Positions 37,503 to 50,025 are shown, numbered from the stretch's first letter. The stretch is DNA of 64,000 bases from Juglans regia (GCF_001411555.2 NC_049910.1:37487250-37551249); one strand, 5' to 3'. Made by a program: numbers and translations. Notes: a model not told the origin generated them from the letters alone.

Positions 37503-37672
37503 ACCTCGTTCGGAATATAGACTCATCTCAACTCATCTGAGTTGAGTTCAAATTTAAACCTAACCCAATATCCAAACACACACAACTCATAAATCATTAA
37601 ATATCATTCAACTCAAGATTCTATAAATCATTTTCAACTCATGAACTCTCTCTCAATATCAATCTCAAGTCA
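37503..37672. repeat. Left part of a Tourist-like MITE, interrupted by the hAT element
   Basis: After TTA the sequence GACCTCGTTCGGAATATAG begins, followed by ACTCATCTCAACTCATCTGA. This is the left-end signature of family T. The matching right end was not found beyond the hAT insertion. Confidence 0.45.
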
Positions 37673-37680
37673 CTCACTAG

Positions 37681-40600
37681 TAAGGGTATCAAATCGTGTT
37701 AACAGATCGTGTTCGTGTCGTGCCAGAATATGTACATTACAGTTAATGGGTCAACACGAACACGACCCATTAAGGGTTTTGTGTCAAAATTTCAAATACG
37801 AATACGATACGATTTGATAACGGGTTGACACGACACGACCTGTTATGAGTCATGACACATTAAAAATAAATTGACACGACTCGACCCGTTCCTACCCGTT
37901 TACGTTAACGGGTTGAACAAACACGATACGACCTGACACGACCCGACCCGTTTGACCTGATTATAAATTATAAATATAAATAATATCTATAAAAAAAATT
38001 TAACTACAAGTCTAAAATTACAATCCAAACAAATATCCACACACATTGTAACAATATATTAAAATTACATCTCAAATATAATAAACAAAACACACATATT
38101 AAATATATTAATATTACAATCTCAAATATAATAAAAATTAAAAACACAAATCTAAACAAATTTAGAACTTGAAGAATGAGGTTGAGCATCCTCCAAGTCC
38201 TTGCCCTTATTGTTCTCCAACTCCATTACTTCTTCAGTTAACTCGTCTAATTTAACTTCTTCTTGTGTTTCCATTAAAAAAAAGATATCAGTAAAGTTTT
38301 ATATCATTGAAAAATTACAGTCATTTATTCAATAAAATAAAAATAATATTACCTTGTTCCTCGCCATATAACTAATCTCTAGTGCAAACTAATCCTTCAA
38401 CAATATCTGCTTTTAGTGCACTCCTAAGGTGATCAATGATACGCCCACCAACACTAAAAGTAGATTCAGATGCAACTGTAGAAACTGTAACACTCAAAAT
38501 GTCACAAGCCATACGAGCAAGATCAGGATAACGAAATTCATTTCCTTTCCAAAAGGAAAGAATCTCAATCTTTGCATTTTTTCCTACCCTAGGTTCATCC
38601 AAGTAAAGATCCAATTGACTTTTTTTCATATAGCCAGAAAGTTCATCAGGTCTAAATCTATCAAATTCTTGTACACAAAAAATAAATAAAAATATTTTCA
38701 AGCCAATATGTGATATGAAACAACAATATAATATAAATCATTAAACAAAAAATATTATTTGATATTACCTCCAATAAAAAATTATTATATGAAGACTGAC
38801 TTTCCTCTCTACTAACAGTGCTATCAGAAGTCGTGATAGAACATGTCATTGTGGGAGCACTAGAAGAACCATATTTCATGAAAAGAGATGACATTTTGCT
38901 CCGAACATTCATATACTCTATGGAACATTCTTCATAAAGTTTTGTATAAGAAAAATCAACAAAATGAAGTTTGTATCGATGATCCAATATAACTGTTATA
39001 GCCAACAACACATTGAACTCGGACCAATATTTCTTAAACTTAGCAAGCATTTTACAACACATTCTCTTCATGTAGTCATCTTCACCCTTAGAGTGTCTCT
39101 TTAATGTAAAATAAATTGAAAACACTGATGGAAAGTAGAGATTGGCTGTAGGGTATTTCATCACAGAAAAATTACAAGTGGCTCTATAAAAAACTCTCAA
39201 TAATCGTTAATCTTCTGTACTCTTTTCCACTCAAATATTAATGGACAATGCTTAAAAATGGAATCAGTCAACTCCAAATAAGAAAAGGCACGACGATAGA
39301 AAATAGCATTCTCAAGCATAAGATAAGTAAAATTCCATCTAGTGGGGACATCCCGTCTCAACCCTTTCTTGCTATCTAAAGATATTTGATTTGTTGAATC
39401 TATAAATTTTATTTTCCTTGTTTGTGATCATTTGACATACTTGATACTTTCATGAACTTTTTGGATAGCAACATCAATCTCTTTCAACTCATCTTGTACT
39501 ACCAAATTCAGAAAATGAGCACAATAATAAATATGAAAGAACTCATCATCACAAAGAAGAACTTTCTTAATATTCAATTGAGTTTTTAACAACTCTACTA
39601 AAACATCATTAGAAGAAGCATTGTCTAAAGTCAATGCAAAAATCTTGTGTTGAATTCCCCACTCACACAGCAAATTATAAATTTTTTCAGACAAATATAT
39701 GTCATTATGTGGTGGTGGCATAAAAGAAAAGTTTAAAACCCTTTTCTGCAGAACTCAATTCTTATCCAGAAAATGTACTGTAATGCACATATAACCATAA
39801 GTGGTTATAGAAGTCCACAAGTCAGATGTTAGACTAATTCTACCAGGAGAATCATTTAACATGCATTTAATCCTTTTTTTTTTTCTCGATGATACATATT
39901 AACCAAATCAGCATTGGCAGTCTTCCTAAAAATAATTAGAACATCTGGACGCAAATATTATAATAAAGATCTCACCCCCGATTATTCAACAAACCGAAAA
40001 GGCAATTCATGCTTCACAATGACAGCTACCAAAATTTCTCTATATTGTTCAGTGTCAAATTTATGAGTGCTTACCGAAATATTTTCACTATTTTGTGATA
40101 ACATCATTTGACCAATATCTCGTGAACTTCTCCTAGGGCATGTGTCAATGTGACGTTTCATATTGCCGGTTCCATATTTGCTTGCTGTCATGTAAGTAAC
40201 TTCACACATCTTGCACTTGGCTCGTGGTTTGTCATCATTGATCTCAGAATCAAAAACCATTTCAAAAAAAGCCCACACGTTTGACTGTTTCCTTCCTTTT
40301 TGCTTTAACTTCCTAATTTTGAAAACTTTCTGAGTCAAATGAGTCCAAATCAATCAAATCGTCATTCACTTGCTGCTGAACTTATCTGACAACAAACAAC
40401 AAGAACAAATGTAAGAGTAGGATATTATATTAATATATAAGATTTACAAAGACTTATGGACAACTGCGGTGCTAGTTGACTGAGAAATATACATGGAAAG
40501 GATGGAATGAACAACTACTAGTTGATCTCCAGAAACATATATCTGTAAATTATAGGTCCATCAAACTACTAGTTTATCCTTTGGCTAAAATATTGTAGTA

Positions 40601-41659
40601 AGATCTTTTTTCTTTACAGTTGCCTGTTTGTGCATAAATTATAATATCACAAGGAAATGCTTAGGTTTTTGTAGGCGTGTATGCATTAAATTTTTAATGG
40701 AGTACTTTGTTTATTGTAAATGCAATAAATGCTTAGTTTGTCTTTTGGAAATGCTTAGTTTATCCTTTGGCTCAAATCTATTCCAAAAACTAAGAAACAA
40801 ATTAACAACAAGTCTTAGGCTAGCCATAAGTAAATTTCGTTTAGCATGGGTCTCAAAAACAGTAAAAGCATAACATACCGAAATTCGAATCCCTCCAAGT
40901 AATATTCCCTTATCAATGAACGTATGGCTTTTTGAAGCCTTTTCATAAACAGCTTGTATCCTTCTTTTATTTCATTGTTGTCATACCATTTTTGCTATTA
41001 CATCCATTCCTTAGTTACACTGTCATCACCACTACATTCCCAGTAGGTTCATTACAACCAAATCGAAAAGTCATTGAGAAATTGAGATTGTGGAGATCTC
41101 AAAAAATCTCACCAAGTACAACATAACAAATATAGCAACGAAAATCAAATCTTCTTAGAGTGGGCGGCGTGGCGCTGGCGGTCGCAAGTGCGAATCCGTG
41201 GCTTTAAGTTTGTGTGGGCGACTCGGCATCACTGTGAAACTGGAGGAGGGCGGTGTCACCGTGAGGCGTGAAGACTGAAGAAAACTGGAGGCGACGAGGC
41301 GTCACCATGAAGAGGAGTGGAGCGGCGAGCCTAGAGGGGGGGCGGCGTGGTCCCGACTTGCGAGGAGTTTTTGAAGAAGAAACATAGTGAATTTTAAAAC
41401 CCGGGAGAGGGGGGGCTGGTTAGATTAGAGTTAGGGTTTTTTTTTTACTTTTTTTAGTTTTAGGTTATAAGGGTATAAGGGTAATTTTAGAATTTTTAAC
41501 GGGTCATAATGGGTTGACCCGTTAGTGACCCGTTAAGTAATCGTGTCTTAACGGGTCAACTCGTTTTGACCCGAACCCGTTAACACTCAACCCTAACCCG
41601 CTTTTATCGTGTCGTGTTCGTATTGGGTTAACGGGTCGTGTCACATATTGCCACCTCTA
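37681..41659 (-). mobile_element. hAT DNA transposon, about 4.0 kb, with transposase remnants
   Basis: Flanked by CTCACTAG (37673-37680) and CTCACCAG (41660-41667), an 8-bp duplication with one change, as expected of hAT. The ends are TAAGGGTATC and CCACCTCTA, imperfect inverted copies of TAGGGGTGG. Both subterminal regions (37695-37960, 41498-41645) carry many AACGGGT and ACACGAC motifs in both orientations, likely transposase-binding sites. A GC-rich block at 41160-41400 may be the promoter. The transposase runs on the minus strand. Confidence 0.8.
38372..40400 (-). pseudogene. hAT transposase, RICESLEEPER/zinc-finger-BED type, broken
   Basis: Pieces in order on the minus strand: a BED zinc finger (about 40290-40130; CKMC then HIDTC); the RNase-H-like core (39850-39300; SLTSDLWTS, MPPPHNDIYLSEKIYNLL, LTLDNASSND, CAHFLNLVVQDELKEID); the linker domain (39200-38800; FKKYWSEFNVLLAI, DHRYKLHF); and the C-terminal hAT dimerisation region (38640-38380; SELDLYL-like then STVASESTFSVGGRIID). 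Stops and frame changes between 39970 and 39720, near 39425 and near 39200 show that it is non-functional as written. A possible intron near 38700 (GTAATATC) was not settled. Confidence 0.85.
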
Positions 41660-41753
41660 CTCACCAGTGAATACAATCATCATCCACTACTTTTTTTTTT
41701 ATAAATACAACAAACGTGGAAAAATAAAAAGAAGTGTTTAACAAAAGAGATAA

Positions 41754-41858
41754 GTATGTTTGGATATTGAGATAAGTTGAGTTTAGTTATGAATAGTAAT
41801 ATTTTATAAATTTCATTGAGATGGGTTTAAATTTTTTAAGTTGAGATGGATTTAACTT
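41754..41858. repeat. Left part of a Tourist-like MITE split by the copia element
   Basis: Starts TATGTTTGGATATTGAGATA and resumes after the copia element at 51061-51188 (ending ACCAAACACAACC). The two parts give a family-T MITE with GAGTTGA-rich ends. The 5-bp AACTT at 41854-41858 is repeated at 51056-51060. Confidence 0.65.
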
Positions 41859-42876
41859 TGAAAAAGCTGTGGTTCTACCCCCAACACAACACCTAAAGGG
41901 GGTGAATAGGTGTACTACAATTTTGATGGTCTATTCAAAAATATAATTAAACATACAATTAATCAATGAAATAAATCACACAAATAATCAACATAGAAAT
42001 TTGGTCACGAAGTGAAAACTCATTCAAAAAAAGTCTTCAAAATCTAAAACCATTTCGAGTGTAAGTCACCACCTCAAATTCACTATAGAAACTTTAGTTT
42101 GTTACAACCAATTTAGAAATATTTATAAAACCTTTGTAATGGCTAAACCTGGCTTGCAACACTATGAATGACTCATTCGATCTTTACATGCAGGTAGTGC
42201 CAAAACTCTGACCTTTCTATAGCTTTCCACAAGAACCTCTCGATCTCTGCATCAACGGCAGCTCGGAAACCTTTTGGTCAATGAACACGTCCACACCAAT
42301 GGACTCAATTGTGTTTAATCTTGAGTGCGATATGATGGAGATGTATTCTCCAAGAGAGAATTAACTTTGAATGTGGAATGGAGTTTCTCTCAAGTGCTCT
42401 TGGAAGAGGATTTGTTTTAGCTCAGTTTCTCCACACAGTAGAACAGAGTATAAGTTTCATTTTATACCCACCAAGGAATATGGCGCTCAAACCATAGTTT
42501 AAGTGACAATTCTGAACATTCACTCGAACTATGTGTCGAGCGTATGTCGAGCGCACGATATACTTCAGAAGCCGCTCGAGCTCCATATTAAGTGAGGGTT
42601 GAGTGAACTCTTTGTCTACATTTCGCTCAAGTGCTACATCGAGAGCCTTTCGAGCGAACTCTCTATATGAGTTCCGCTTGAGCGCTTGTCGAGCCAACTT
42701 TCTGTATGAGTTCCACTCGAGCTCCCTGTTGAGCGAACTCTCTGTATGAGTTTTGCTCGAGTCATGTTGAGCTCACTTCGATCATTTTCACTTTAACCCA
42801 CTTCAAAACTTGTTACAAAATAATTTTACAAAAGTTTTCACAAGAATATATCAACACACTCATTTTTACATTAACA
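41859..42876 (-). repeat. Left (3') LTR of the copia element, 1018 bp
   Basis: Starts TGAAAAAGCTGTGG and ends ACATTAACA. It matches 50095-51055 along its length. A tandem block at about 42540-42775 carries repeated CGAGCG / CGCTCGAG motifs with CTCTCTGTATGAGTT; it has more copies than the other LTR, which largely explains the 57-bp length difference. Confidence 0.9.
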
Positions 42877-43399
42877 ATCTCCCCCTTTGGCATTTCTATG
42901 ACAAAACATCCAACCTATACATGGACGTAATCCTAACACACCCCACACAAGATTCCTATATATAGGTTCAGTCTTGAACAAGCTGGAATATTCCTGCAAA
43001 CACTTAACAAATAGATAAACATATCAAAATAGAAATGCAAGAAATATTCACATATGTGTAATCAATGTCTGCTAACAAATTTAAAAGCAAGAATTCAAGT
43101 ATAGACAAACAAGCATGTGGCAAGCACATTTTTCATAAAAAACATCATCATTTAAAAGATCAGACATTGGGTTTCACAAATAAATACAGCGGCATAAAAA
43201 ATAGTGTTTCACAAAAAAAAAAAAAAAATTCCACTATGATTGCACGCTACTCCCCCTAGCTGTATCTTATCCTACTCCATATGATGCTCCCCCTACATGT
43301 ATACCATACTCCCCCTACATACATATCACTCTCCCATTTTTGTTACAAAAGGACAAAGTGCTCAATCCTCACCACTTTCATTATCCTCATCGGTGGTGA

Positions 43400-44548
43400 G
43401 AAGTTGGATGTCTCACAAGTCATCAAATTTATGTGTCACCAGCTGTTGTAGGCTATCTATGTGAGTATCGAGGCGATCAAGATGAGCATCGATGTTATCT
43501 ACACGTGTATCCAGACGAGCCTTGATGCTATCTACACAAGCATTCAGACTTTCGATATGAGTATCGATGTGATCAAGACGAGCATCGATGTGGCTCAATT
43601 AATCAAGTACCATTTGGATGTTTAGCTCATTAGAATATGGTGCAGAAGTGGATGGTGCCGAGCTAGATGGCTAAGAGCTGGATGACCTAGAATGGGACGA
43701 CTTAGAAATGGGTGCAGGAGGATGCTCAACATCCAAAGGATGAGGGCGAATGTGTGCATGACTCAGTTGAATGGTCTTACAACCAATATGAGCCTTAAGA
43801 GGGATTCTAAACTCATGAGGGGGAATAATGACAAGCTGAGACAAGGTAATGCACGTGATGAGACACGTGAAAGTTAATCCAGTCCATTTATTGTTGGACT
43901 GAAACGCCTCAAGGATGACCCAACACAAGTGGCATCCCAAATCAATGGGAACTTCATTGATTAGAGTATAGAGCATACTAGCTTTGTCGAGGCCAATATC
44001 ACTTTGATGCCCAATAGGATAAAGATTGGGGAGTACCATTTGACTGAAAAGGAAGTATTCAGGTGGGAACTCAATGGTATGCAGTGGTGTCCTACCATCC
44101 CACTTAATCTTGTATCCACACAAGTACGCGTCGATGGTTGGCTTGCTGGGAGCGAAAGCTCTTGTATATGGATATGGCATGTTGGTCATATGAGGGGCAT
44201 TAAGGAATTCAGCTAACATGCTTGGAGTCACTCGAAATTGGATGTTCTGGAGACTAACTTCAAAAGAGCCGTCATCTGAAATGGCATGAATGTTGGAGTA
44301 AAACTCCAGAGCCAACTCGATTGAAGGGTAGGGATGACCAGTGATTAATAATACCCACTCACGAGACTAAAAAATGTGAGGCACGATGGTCTCGTGAAGT
44401 TCACTAAGGGAAATCTCACTCTCAACAATGGGAGTATGATGAGAGAAGTTTTGAGCATAGAGTTCTCGTGCCTGAGCATTATGAAAGTGTGCTTGGGCGA
44501 GAACATGAGGATTTTGCCGGGATTGCACACATCGAGACATGGTAGCAC
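43400..44548 (-). pseudogene. Envelope-like / 'putative plant transposon protein' ORF of the Sirevirus-like element
   Basis: The frame continues from 44548 through 44315-43671 to 43598-43413, with only a few breaks (stop at about 44315 and near 43670). The core has EFYSNIHAISDDGSFEVS, TPSMLAEFLNAPHM, YPYTRAF, DAYLCGYKIKWDG and LLPIGHQSD-like NLYPIGHQ. These fit the plant-specific domain found in envelope-like ORFs of Sirevirus and related elements. The C terminus (43598-43413) is a regular 7-residue coiled coil (DARLDHIDTHIESLNACVDS). Function in the element is unknown. The family assignment is from motif recall. Confidence 0.65.
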
Positions 44549-44559
44549 TCTATAGACAG

Positions 44560-46440
44560 CTCAAATACTAACATTGAGACAATATGCTAAACGACATAAA
44601 TGATCCAATATATGTATGCATAATGTGTTGACAAAGTGTCTAATGTGTAGACAATGCATGCCCAATGCATGATGTTGAAATAACAAACATGGAGAGATAA
44701 CAAACATGCCCAATGCATGTGTTGTCTATGTCAATGTGAGTTTTAAGACTCCATGTATGTGCTATGACTCTCCTAAGTACTCACACCACACAATAGTGAC
44801 CCAAAATAGTGTATGATCAATGCAAAGCTAATGCATGATGAAAAACAATGTAAATACGATAATATGACCATTTGGGCATTTCATCGAATACTTGGTGTGC
44901 ATGCTATGCCAAGCATGGGTGTAAAATTCCATGGGTGTTCCATCACTCTTCTAAGTACAACACAACACTCAATAGTGATTGACCCACAACACCTCCCAAA
45001 CAGGTATACTTAGAAATCAGTGATGAACACCTGATGACCAAAACATAATGGTCAATCCACTTCCCAACGCGAAATGAATGACCCAATGTATGCATGTGCA
45101 ATGGTGCCTAAAGTGCTTAGAGTGAATAACCCAATTGGCTTGAACAATGCATGACTCATGATGCATGGACTAGTAATAGATGCATGAAAATGTGCATGAA
45201 CATTGCAGGCTCAGTATATGATGATTCAATGATGAAAAACCCTTAGAAATAACAAAATGCACCATTTGAGCATGTGGTCAAACACTTGGTGTGCATGCCA
45301 ATGTGAGTTTGGCAACTTTATGCATGCTCCACAAGCTTCCTAGGTTCACACATCATGCAATGATGATTTGGAATGTGTGAAAAACACGAGGTTGATGTCC
45401 AAAATACATCCCAAACCGAGATTATAACACATCTTGTGATGATCAATGTAAGTGCAACAAAAAGTGCCATTTAGGCATTTCCTCGATCACTTGATGTGCA
45501 TATTATGCAAAACCTAGGGTTAGTGCATGTATGTTCTCAAAATTCCTAAATACAAGCACATTAATATAAACACCAACATTTTCTCTATCAACATCACTAT
45601 CAATCTCCATTTCACAAACCAATTTCATAACCCAACACAAGAGTTGAACATGAGATGCACGACCCAAGATGTCTAAGTGATCAATGCAAGGCTAATGCAT
45701 GATGAAAAAATGGGAATGCAACAAGATGCACCATTTAGGTATTTCCTCGAACACTTGGTATGCATATTATGCAAAACTGAGATTTCAAATTCCATGGGTG
45801 TTTCATGACCCTCCTAAGTACAATACATCATTCAATGGTGATTGAGATTGTTCAAGGACACGAAAAGTAGACCCAAATCTTAAACTGAGATTCAGATGAG
45901 TCACGTGATAAAAATAAAAGTGTGTTAAAAAACTCTTCTCAATCCGAAATGGATGACCGGAACCTCAAGTACAAAGCATACATGATGCTCAAATGAATGT
46001 AATGGACACCAATGAGACCCAAACATTTATCCTATGAGGGTCAAAAACTGAAATCCCTCTATACATGAGGATGTAAAAATGAAAATATACAATGCACGAG
46101 ATAGGTTGGAGGATAATAGACTTACTGTGATTAAGAGGAGATTTGGTGAGAGGAATCAAGTAAACGATGCATGGAGAGGTGAATAGATGAAAATCACATG
46201 AAGGGAAAGATTTTGGAGAAACTTGCGAACTACTCGAGCGGCACAGAGAAATAGGGGCTTTAAACAATCACTTGATCGAATTTTAAAACCTTCAAGCGAC
46301 AACTCGAGCACCAACAGCTCGAGCGGTAAATAGAGCGAAAGCTCAATTGCTGGGCAACAATCCCAGTTTTCACATGATATGATTCAAACATTAATGAAGT
46401 CAATTTAAAGTTCAAAAATACACATCAAATGTAAAAGAGC
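44560..46440 (-). repeat. Noncoding middle part of the copia element with dispersed repeats
   Basis: A motif like CACCATTTAGGCATTTCCTC plus ACACTTGGTGTGCAT recurs at about 44867-44910, 45260-45300, 45466-45508 and 45729-45770, each preceded by GCATGATGAAAAA-like sequence. GCATGCA and CACACTCAAT motifs are also frequent. Near 46230-46340 the CTCGAGCG motif of the LTR reappears. No coding sequence is visible. Confidence 0.6.
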
Positions 46441-46457
46441 ATCATATTCTCATAATA

Positions 46458-46604
46458 ATACCTTTCTCGACTTTTTGGCTAAGATCAAGTGTAGTTTTTT
46501 TCTTATCAGTTTAATATCTGATACGTGGTCCAATGGGCCACACGATATTAAATTAATTTTTTTAGGGGTAAGGCCCGCCACAGTAGCTTGAAACTGGAGC
46601 CTTT
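46458..46604 (+). ncRNA. U2 snRNA pseudogene, 3'-truncated
   Basis: It begins ATACCTTTCTCGACTTTTTG, followed by GCTAAGATCAAGTGTAG, TTATCAGTTTAATATCTGAT, ACGTGGTCC, CACACGATATTAAATTAAT and TTTTTTAGGGG. These are the 5' stem, branch-point recognition region and Sm site of plant U2 in the right order. It stops after about 147 nt (plant U2 is about 196 nt) and is followed by an A-rich tail (AAAAAAGAAAAAAAAA). The branch-site pairing part reads GTAGTTTTTT instead of GTAGTATCTG. No plant snRNA upstream element (TCCCACATCG) or TATA at -30 is visible. It is therefore a processed copy, inserted in the copia element and opposite to its transcription. Confidence 0.85.
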
Positions 46605-47389
46605 TAAAAAAGAAAAAAAAATAATATTCCCATAAATCACTCAGGTAGCAAATACAGAGTATCACAAGTAATAAGGACATGCATGTTTAGAAAGTCCTTA
46701 CTCAATCAAGAAATTTTAACTAGAGGACATGAGTAGAGTTAGGTTAAACAAGAAAGCATAAATGCTTGGGAAGCCCTCTCAAGATACAAAAAGTCAAATC
46801 TAATGTTGTTAGGACATGTATGCTTCTGTTTGAATTTCTGTATCAATAGTGGGTACTGCATGACCCTTTTTTTTTTCTTTTTTCTTTTTTGTGAACATCA
46901 TCATTTTTTTTTTCTTTTGATATATAAGATTTTTGCACAGAAAGAAAAATAATGGGGTCATATAGCCCGGTACGCAAGTGGAGCTCCCTTACACCTTTGA
47001 TTGCCTCTCCAAAAACTCACAGGTAGCAAAACGTCAATTGACCAAGCCAAGTGTGTAGTGTGTGATGCAGTTCACAATTTATAAATAACACACTTGTTTC
47101 AAACCTTTGTAACCTATATGGGTATATGATATAATTTTCAAAAGCGACATGCACATAGATTTTTAGAATTTCCAGCACTAACGTCCTTTATCACATCTAT
47201 GTGCATAACACTATGCATGATTTTTGAAAAACATACCCAAGAGGACACGAGGACATAAATATGCATGACACACAATATACTTTTAACAAGAAAATAAAGA
47301 AAAACTATACATGACCTAAACATGTGTAAAATGCATGAATGCGTGATTGTCAGTCTACAGCATAAATACCATATCTGGTCTGCTTTTCC
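46605..47389 (-). other. Noncoding copia interior, site of the lost pol region
   Basis: Between the end of readable gag (about 47390) and the U2 copy there is no protease, integrase, RT or RNase H signal in either strand. A T-rich tract at 46868-46920 followed by ATATAAGATTTTTGC may be another small retroelement tail. Confidence 0.5.
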
Positions 47390-50025
47390 CCCTTTCTCAT
47401 CCACACTTGTCTCACTTTTGGACTATCCACCTTATTAGTCATTTGGTTGGTAGTCAATTGATCTAACTAGGGGTGCCACCCGCATGGTGCGGGGCGGAGT
47501 CACCCCGCCCCGCTACCGGGAGGCGGAGGTGGAGGGATTTCATACCCCGCCCCGCTACCGGGGGGGTAGAAACCACACCCCGCTCCGCCCCCCGCTCAAC
47601 CTATTGTTTAAAATTTGTTTTTTTAGTCTAAAAATATTTTTAGACTCAAATTATAATATAATTTAAAGTATAAATTGAAATTTATACATTAAAAAAAATA
47701 CAAACTCATTAGAGTTATATTTTAGATTGTCTTAGCCTCCTAGGCCAACCATTATATAGGAGGCTAAAGCAATACAATAGTGATAGTAGTTGGCCTAGGA
47801 GGTCAAGGTAATCCCATTAACTTGAAGTTAATATTGTATATATTTAACAAATTGTATATATTTAAATACAATATATTTATATAAATTACTTATATAAATA
47901 TTAAAAATTAAAAATTTTTACACTAAAAATAGAAAGAGTGTGGAGTGGGGGGCGGGGCCCCGCAGGGGTCAATCCGCCCCCCGCCCCTGCATGGGATATC
48001 CCATGCGGGGCAGGGGCGGGGCGATCGGGGACGGGGCCCCGCTGCCCACCCCTAGATCTAACTTTGCGTTGATCATATCATTTTGCTTAGTTAAGACCAT
48101 GACTTGACTCCACAAGTTTTGATGCCCTTTTCTTGAGTAGGACTTTTCAATTCTCTTGGGAAGCCTCCTAAGCTCAAAACAGTTTGGTCGGATGTGACCA
48201 GTCTTGCCACAATTATGACACACATGACTTGCTTTGTGAGCTCTTTGTTTCATGAAGGGTGAGATATACTTAGGAACATTTATGAAATTCTTACCTCTTT
48301 TAGAAGGACAAGTCGTCCTACTTTTAGAGGATGCCAGAGCATACACAGAGTTACTCTTTAATTTAAAACAATCTGGTCTAACCTGACTAGCCTTCTCATA
48401 GTGATGATATATTGGGCTCGTGTTGCGAGCTTCTTGGGTGGTGGAATGAGCTTTTGCACATGTAAGAGTTTCTTACCCTTTTCGGATGGGTGAACATTCC
48501 TATTCTCAATCAACGCAGGAACAAACACAGTTTTTCCTACATTTTCATAGGAGGTTTTTGAAGTTGCAGGAACATTAGATTTTTCTTAAACATAGAGTAG
48601 ACCACTCTTGTCACCAGAGGACGTTTCTACACTTAGGAGTTGGTCAACCTTTTGTATCTCATTCAAAAATCTCTGCAGTTTAGTGCTTAACAAACACAAC
48701 TCACTTTCCTAAATTTTTACTTTATCTTCAAGTGACACACTCCTCCTTTGTAACTGGTCAGTTAGACAAATGGCTTCATTTAGTTTGCCTTGAAGATCTT
48801 TTTTTTTTTCTCTTTTGCAGATTTCTATCTTCTCAATATGTGCTTTATTGAGTTTCCTCAATTTCACACATTCCTTATACAACTTCTCATAAATTTCTTG
48901 CAACTCATCTTCATACCTGAATTCATTTCTAGATATACTCTCACTTTTGGCCATTGGTTCACTGCTGTGACTTTTGCTGCCAACTGAAGAAGTGAATGCC
49001 ATGTAGTTGAGATTTTTCCTCGGGGGAGAATTCTCTTATGAGTCACTTGACTCAGACTCACTTTCACTTAGGGAAGCAACATTTGCTTTCTCTTTGGCCT
49101 TTTTGTAATTTGCACACTCAAAGCGAATGTGCTCAAAACCATAACATTTTACATTATCTTTGACAGCTCTAGTGTGTTGCTTAGAGATCTTTTCTTGATT
49201 TTCTGAACTTGAACCCCTATTGAATTTTTTAAACCTTCTCTTTTGCTGTCCCGGGTCTTTCTAAGACACAAACATCTTCTTGAATTTTTTAGCATAAAAT
49301 GCTATCTCCTTGTCACTCATAGCAAACTCATTAGATGATTCATCTGACTCCTCTCTCATTGTGTTGAGAGTTATGGACTTGTTTTTCTTTGACGGAGGAA
49401 GAGTATATTCATAGGTTTGTAGAAAGCCTGCCAACTCTTCAATTCTTATGCTGTTTAAATCTTTGCTCTCTTCAATTGCAGTGACTTTGAGACGAAAACT
49501 CTTAGGTAGAAATCTGAGAATTTTTCTCACAATTCTATTTTTCAGGAATTTTGTCACCTAGATTGAAACTCAAATTGACAATGTAATTCAGGTTGGCATA
49601 GAACACATCAAAGGTTTCCTCATCCTTCATTCTAAGTTTTTCAAAGTTGATGGTCAACATTTGAAATTTAGAATTCTTTATGGCCTTGGTACCTTCATGG
49701 ATAATTTCTAAAATATCCCACGCCTCTTTGCCAATTTCACACGTGTAGATTCGTTTGAACTCCTTAGGTGACACATCCATGAAAATCGCATTCAAACCTT
49801 TACTATTCCAATTACAATCATTAATTCATCCTTAGTCCAATCTTCCACCCTTTTGGGATTTTCAGTTCCATCGACAATTGTAACGGGTTGTCTCCATCCT
49901 CTTACCATAGATACCCACACTCGTTCATCTATAGATTTCAGAAAATCTCTCATTCAAACTTTCTAATAGGCATAGTTGCTATCATCAAAATATGGTGGTA
50001 ATGAGAGTAATTGAGACCTATCCAT
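47390..50025 (-). pseudogene. gag of the copia element, decayed and interrupted by a hAT MITE
   Basis: The minus-strand ATG at 50025 opens MDRSQLLSLPPYFDDSNYAY, a typical copia gag start. A UBN2/gag region follows (49800-49535, KEAWDILEIIHEGTKAIKNS; 49557-49261), then a Glu/Lys-rich coiled coil (49002-48709), and a CCHC zinc knuckle at about 48230-48180 (CHNCGKTGHIRPNC). Reading continues past the MITE at 47468-48054 to VWMRKG near 47400, just where copia protease would start. Multiple stops and shifts separate the parts. Confidence 0.8.
47468..48054. mobile_element. GC-rich hAT-type MITE, 587 bp, inserted in gag
   Basis: Perfect terminal inverted pair TAGGGGTG / CACCCCTA. A perfect 8-bp target duplication GATCTAAC flanks it (47460-47467 and 48055-48062). 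The ends are strongly GC-rich (CCCCGCCCCGC, GGGGCGGGGC) while the centre (47600-47930) is AT-rich. Removing the element and one GATCTAAC restores a continuous gag reading frame across the site, which proves the boundaries. Noncoding. Confidence 0.9.

Noticed and set aside
46458..46604. Functional U2 snRNA gene
   Set aside because: It is 3'-truncated, the branch-pairing bases are changed, it has an A-rich tail, and there is no upstream element or TATA at the needed positions.
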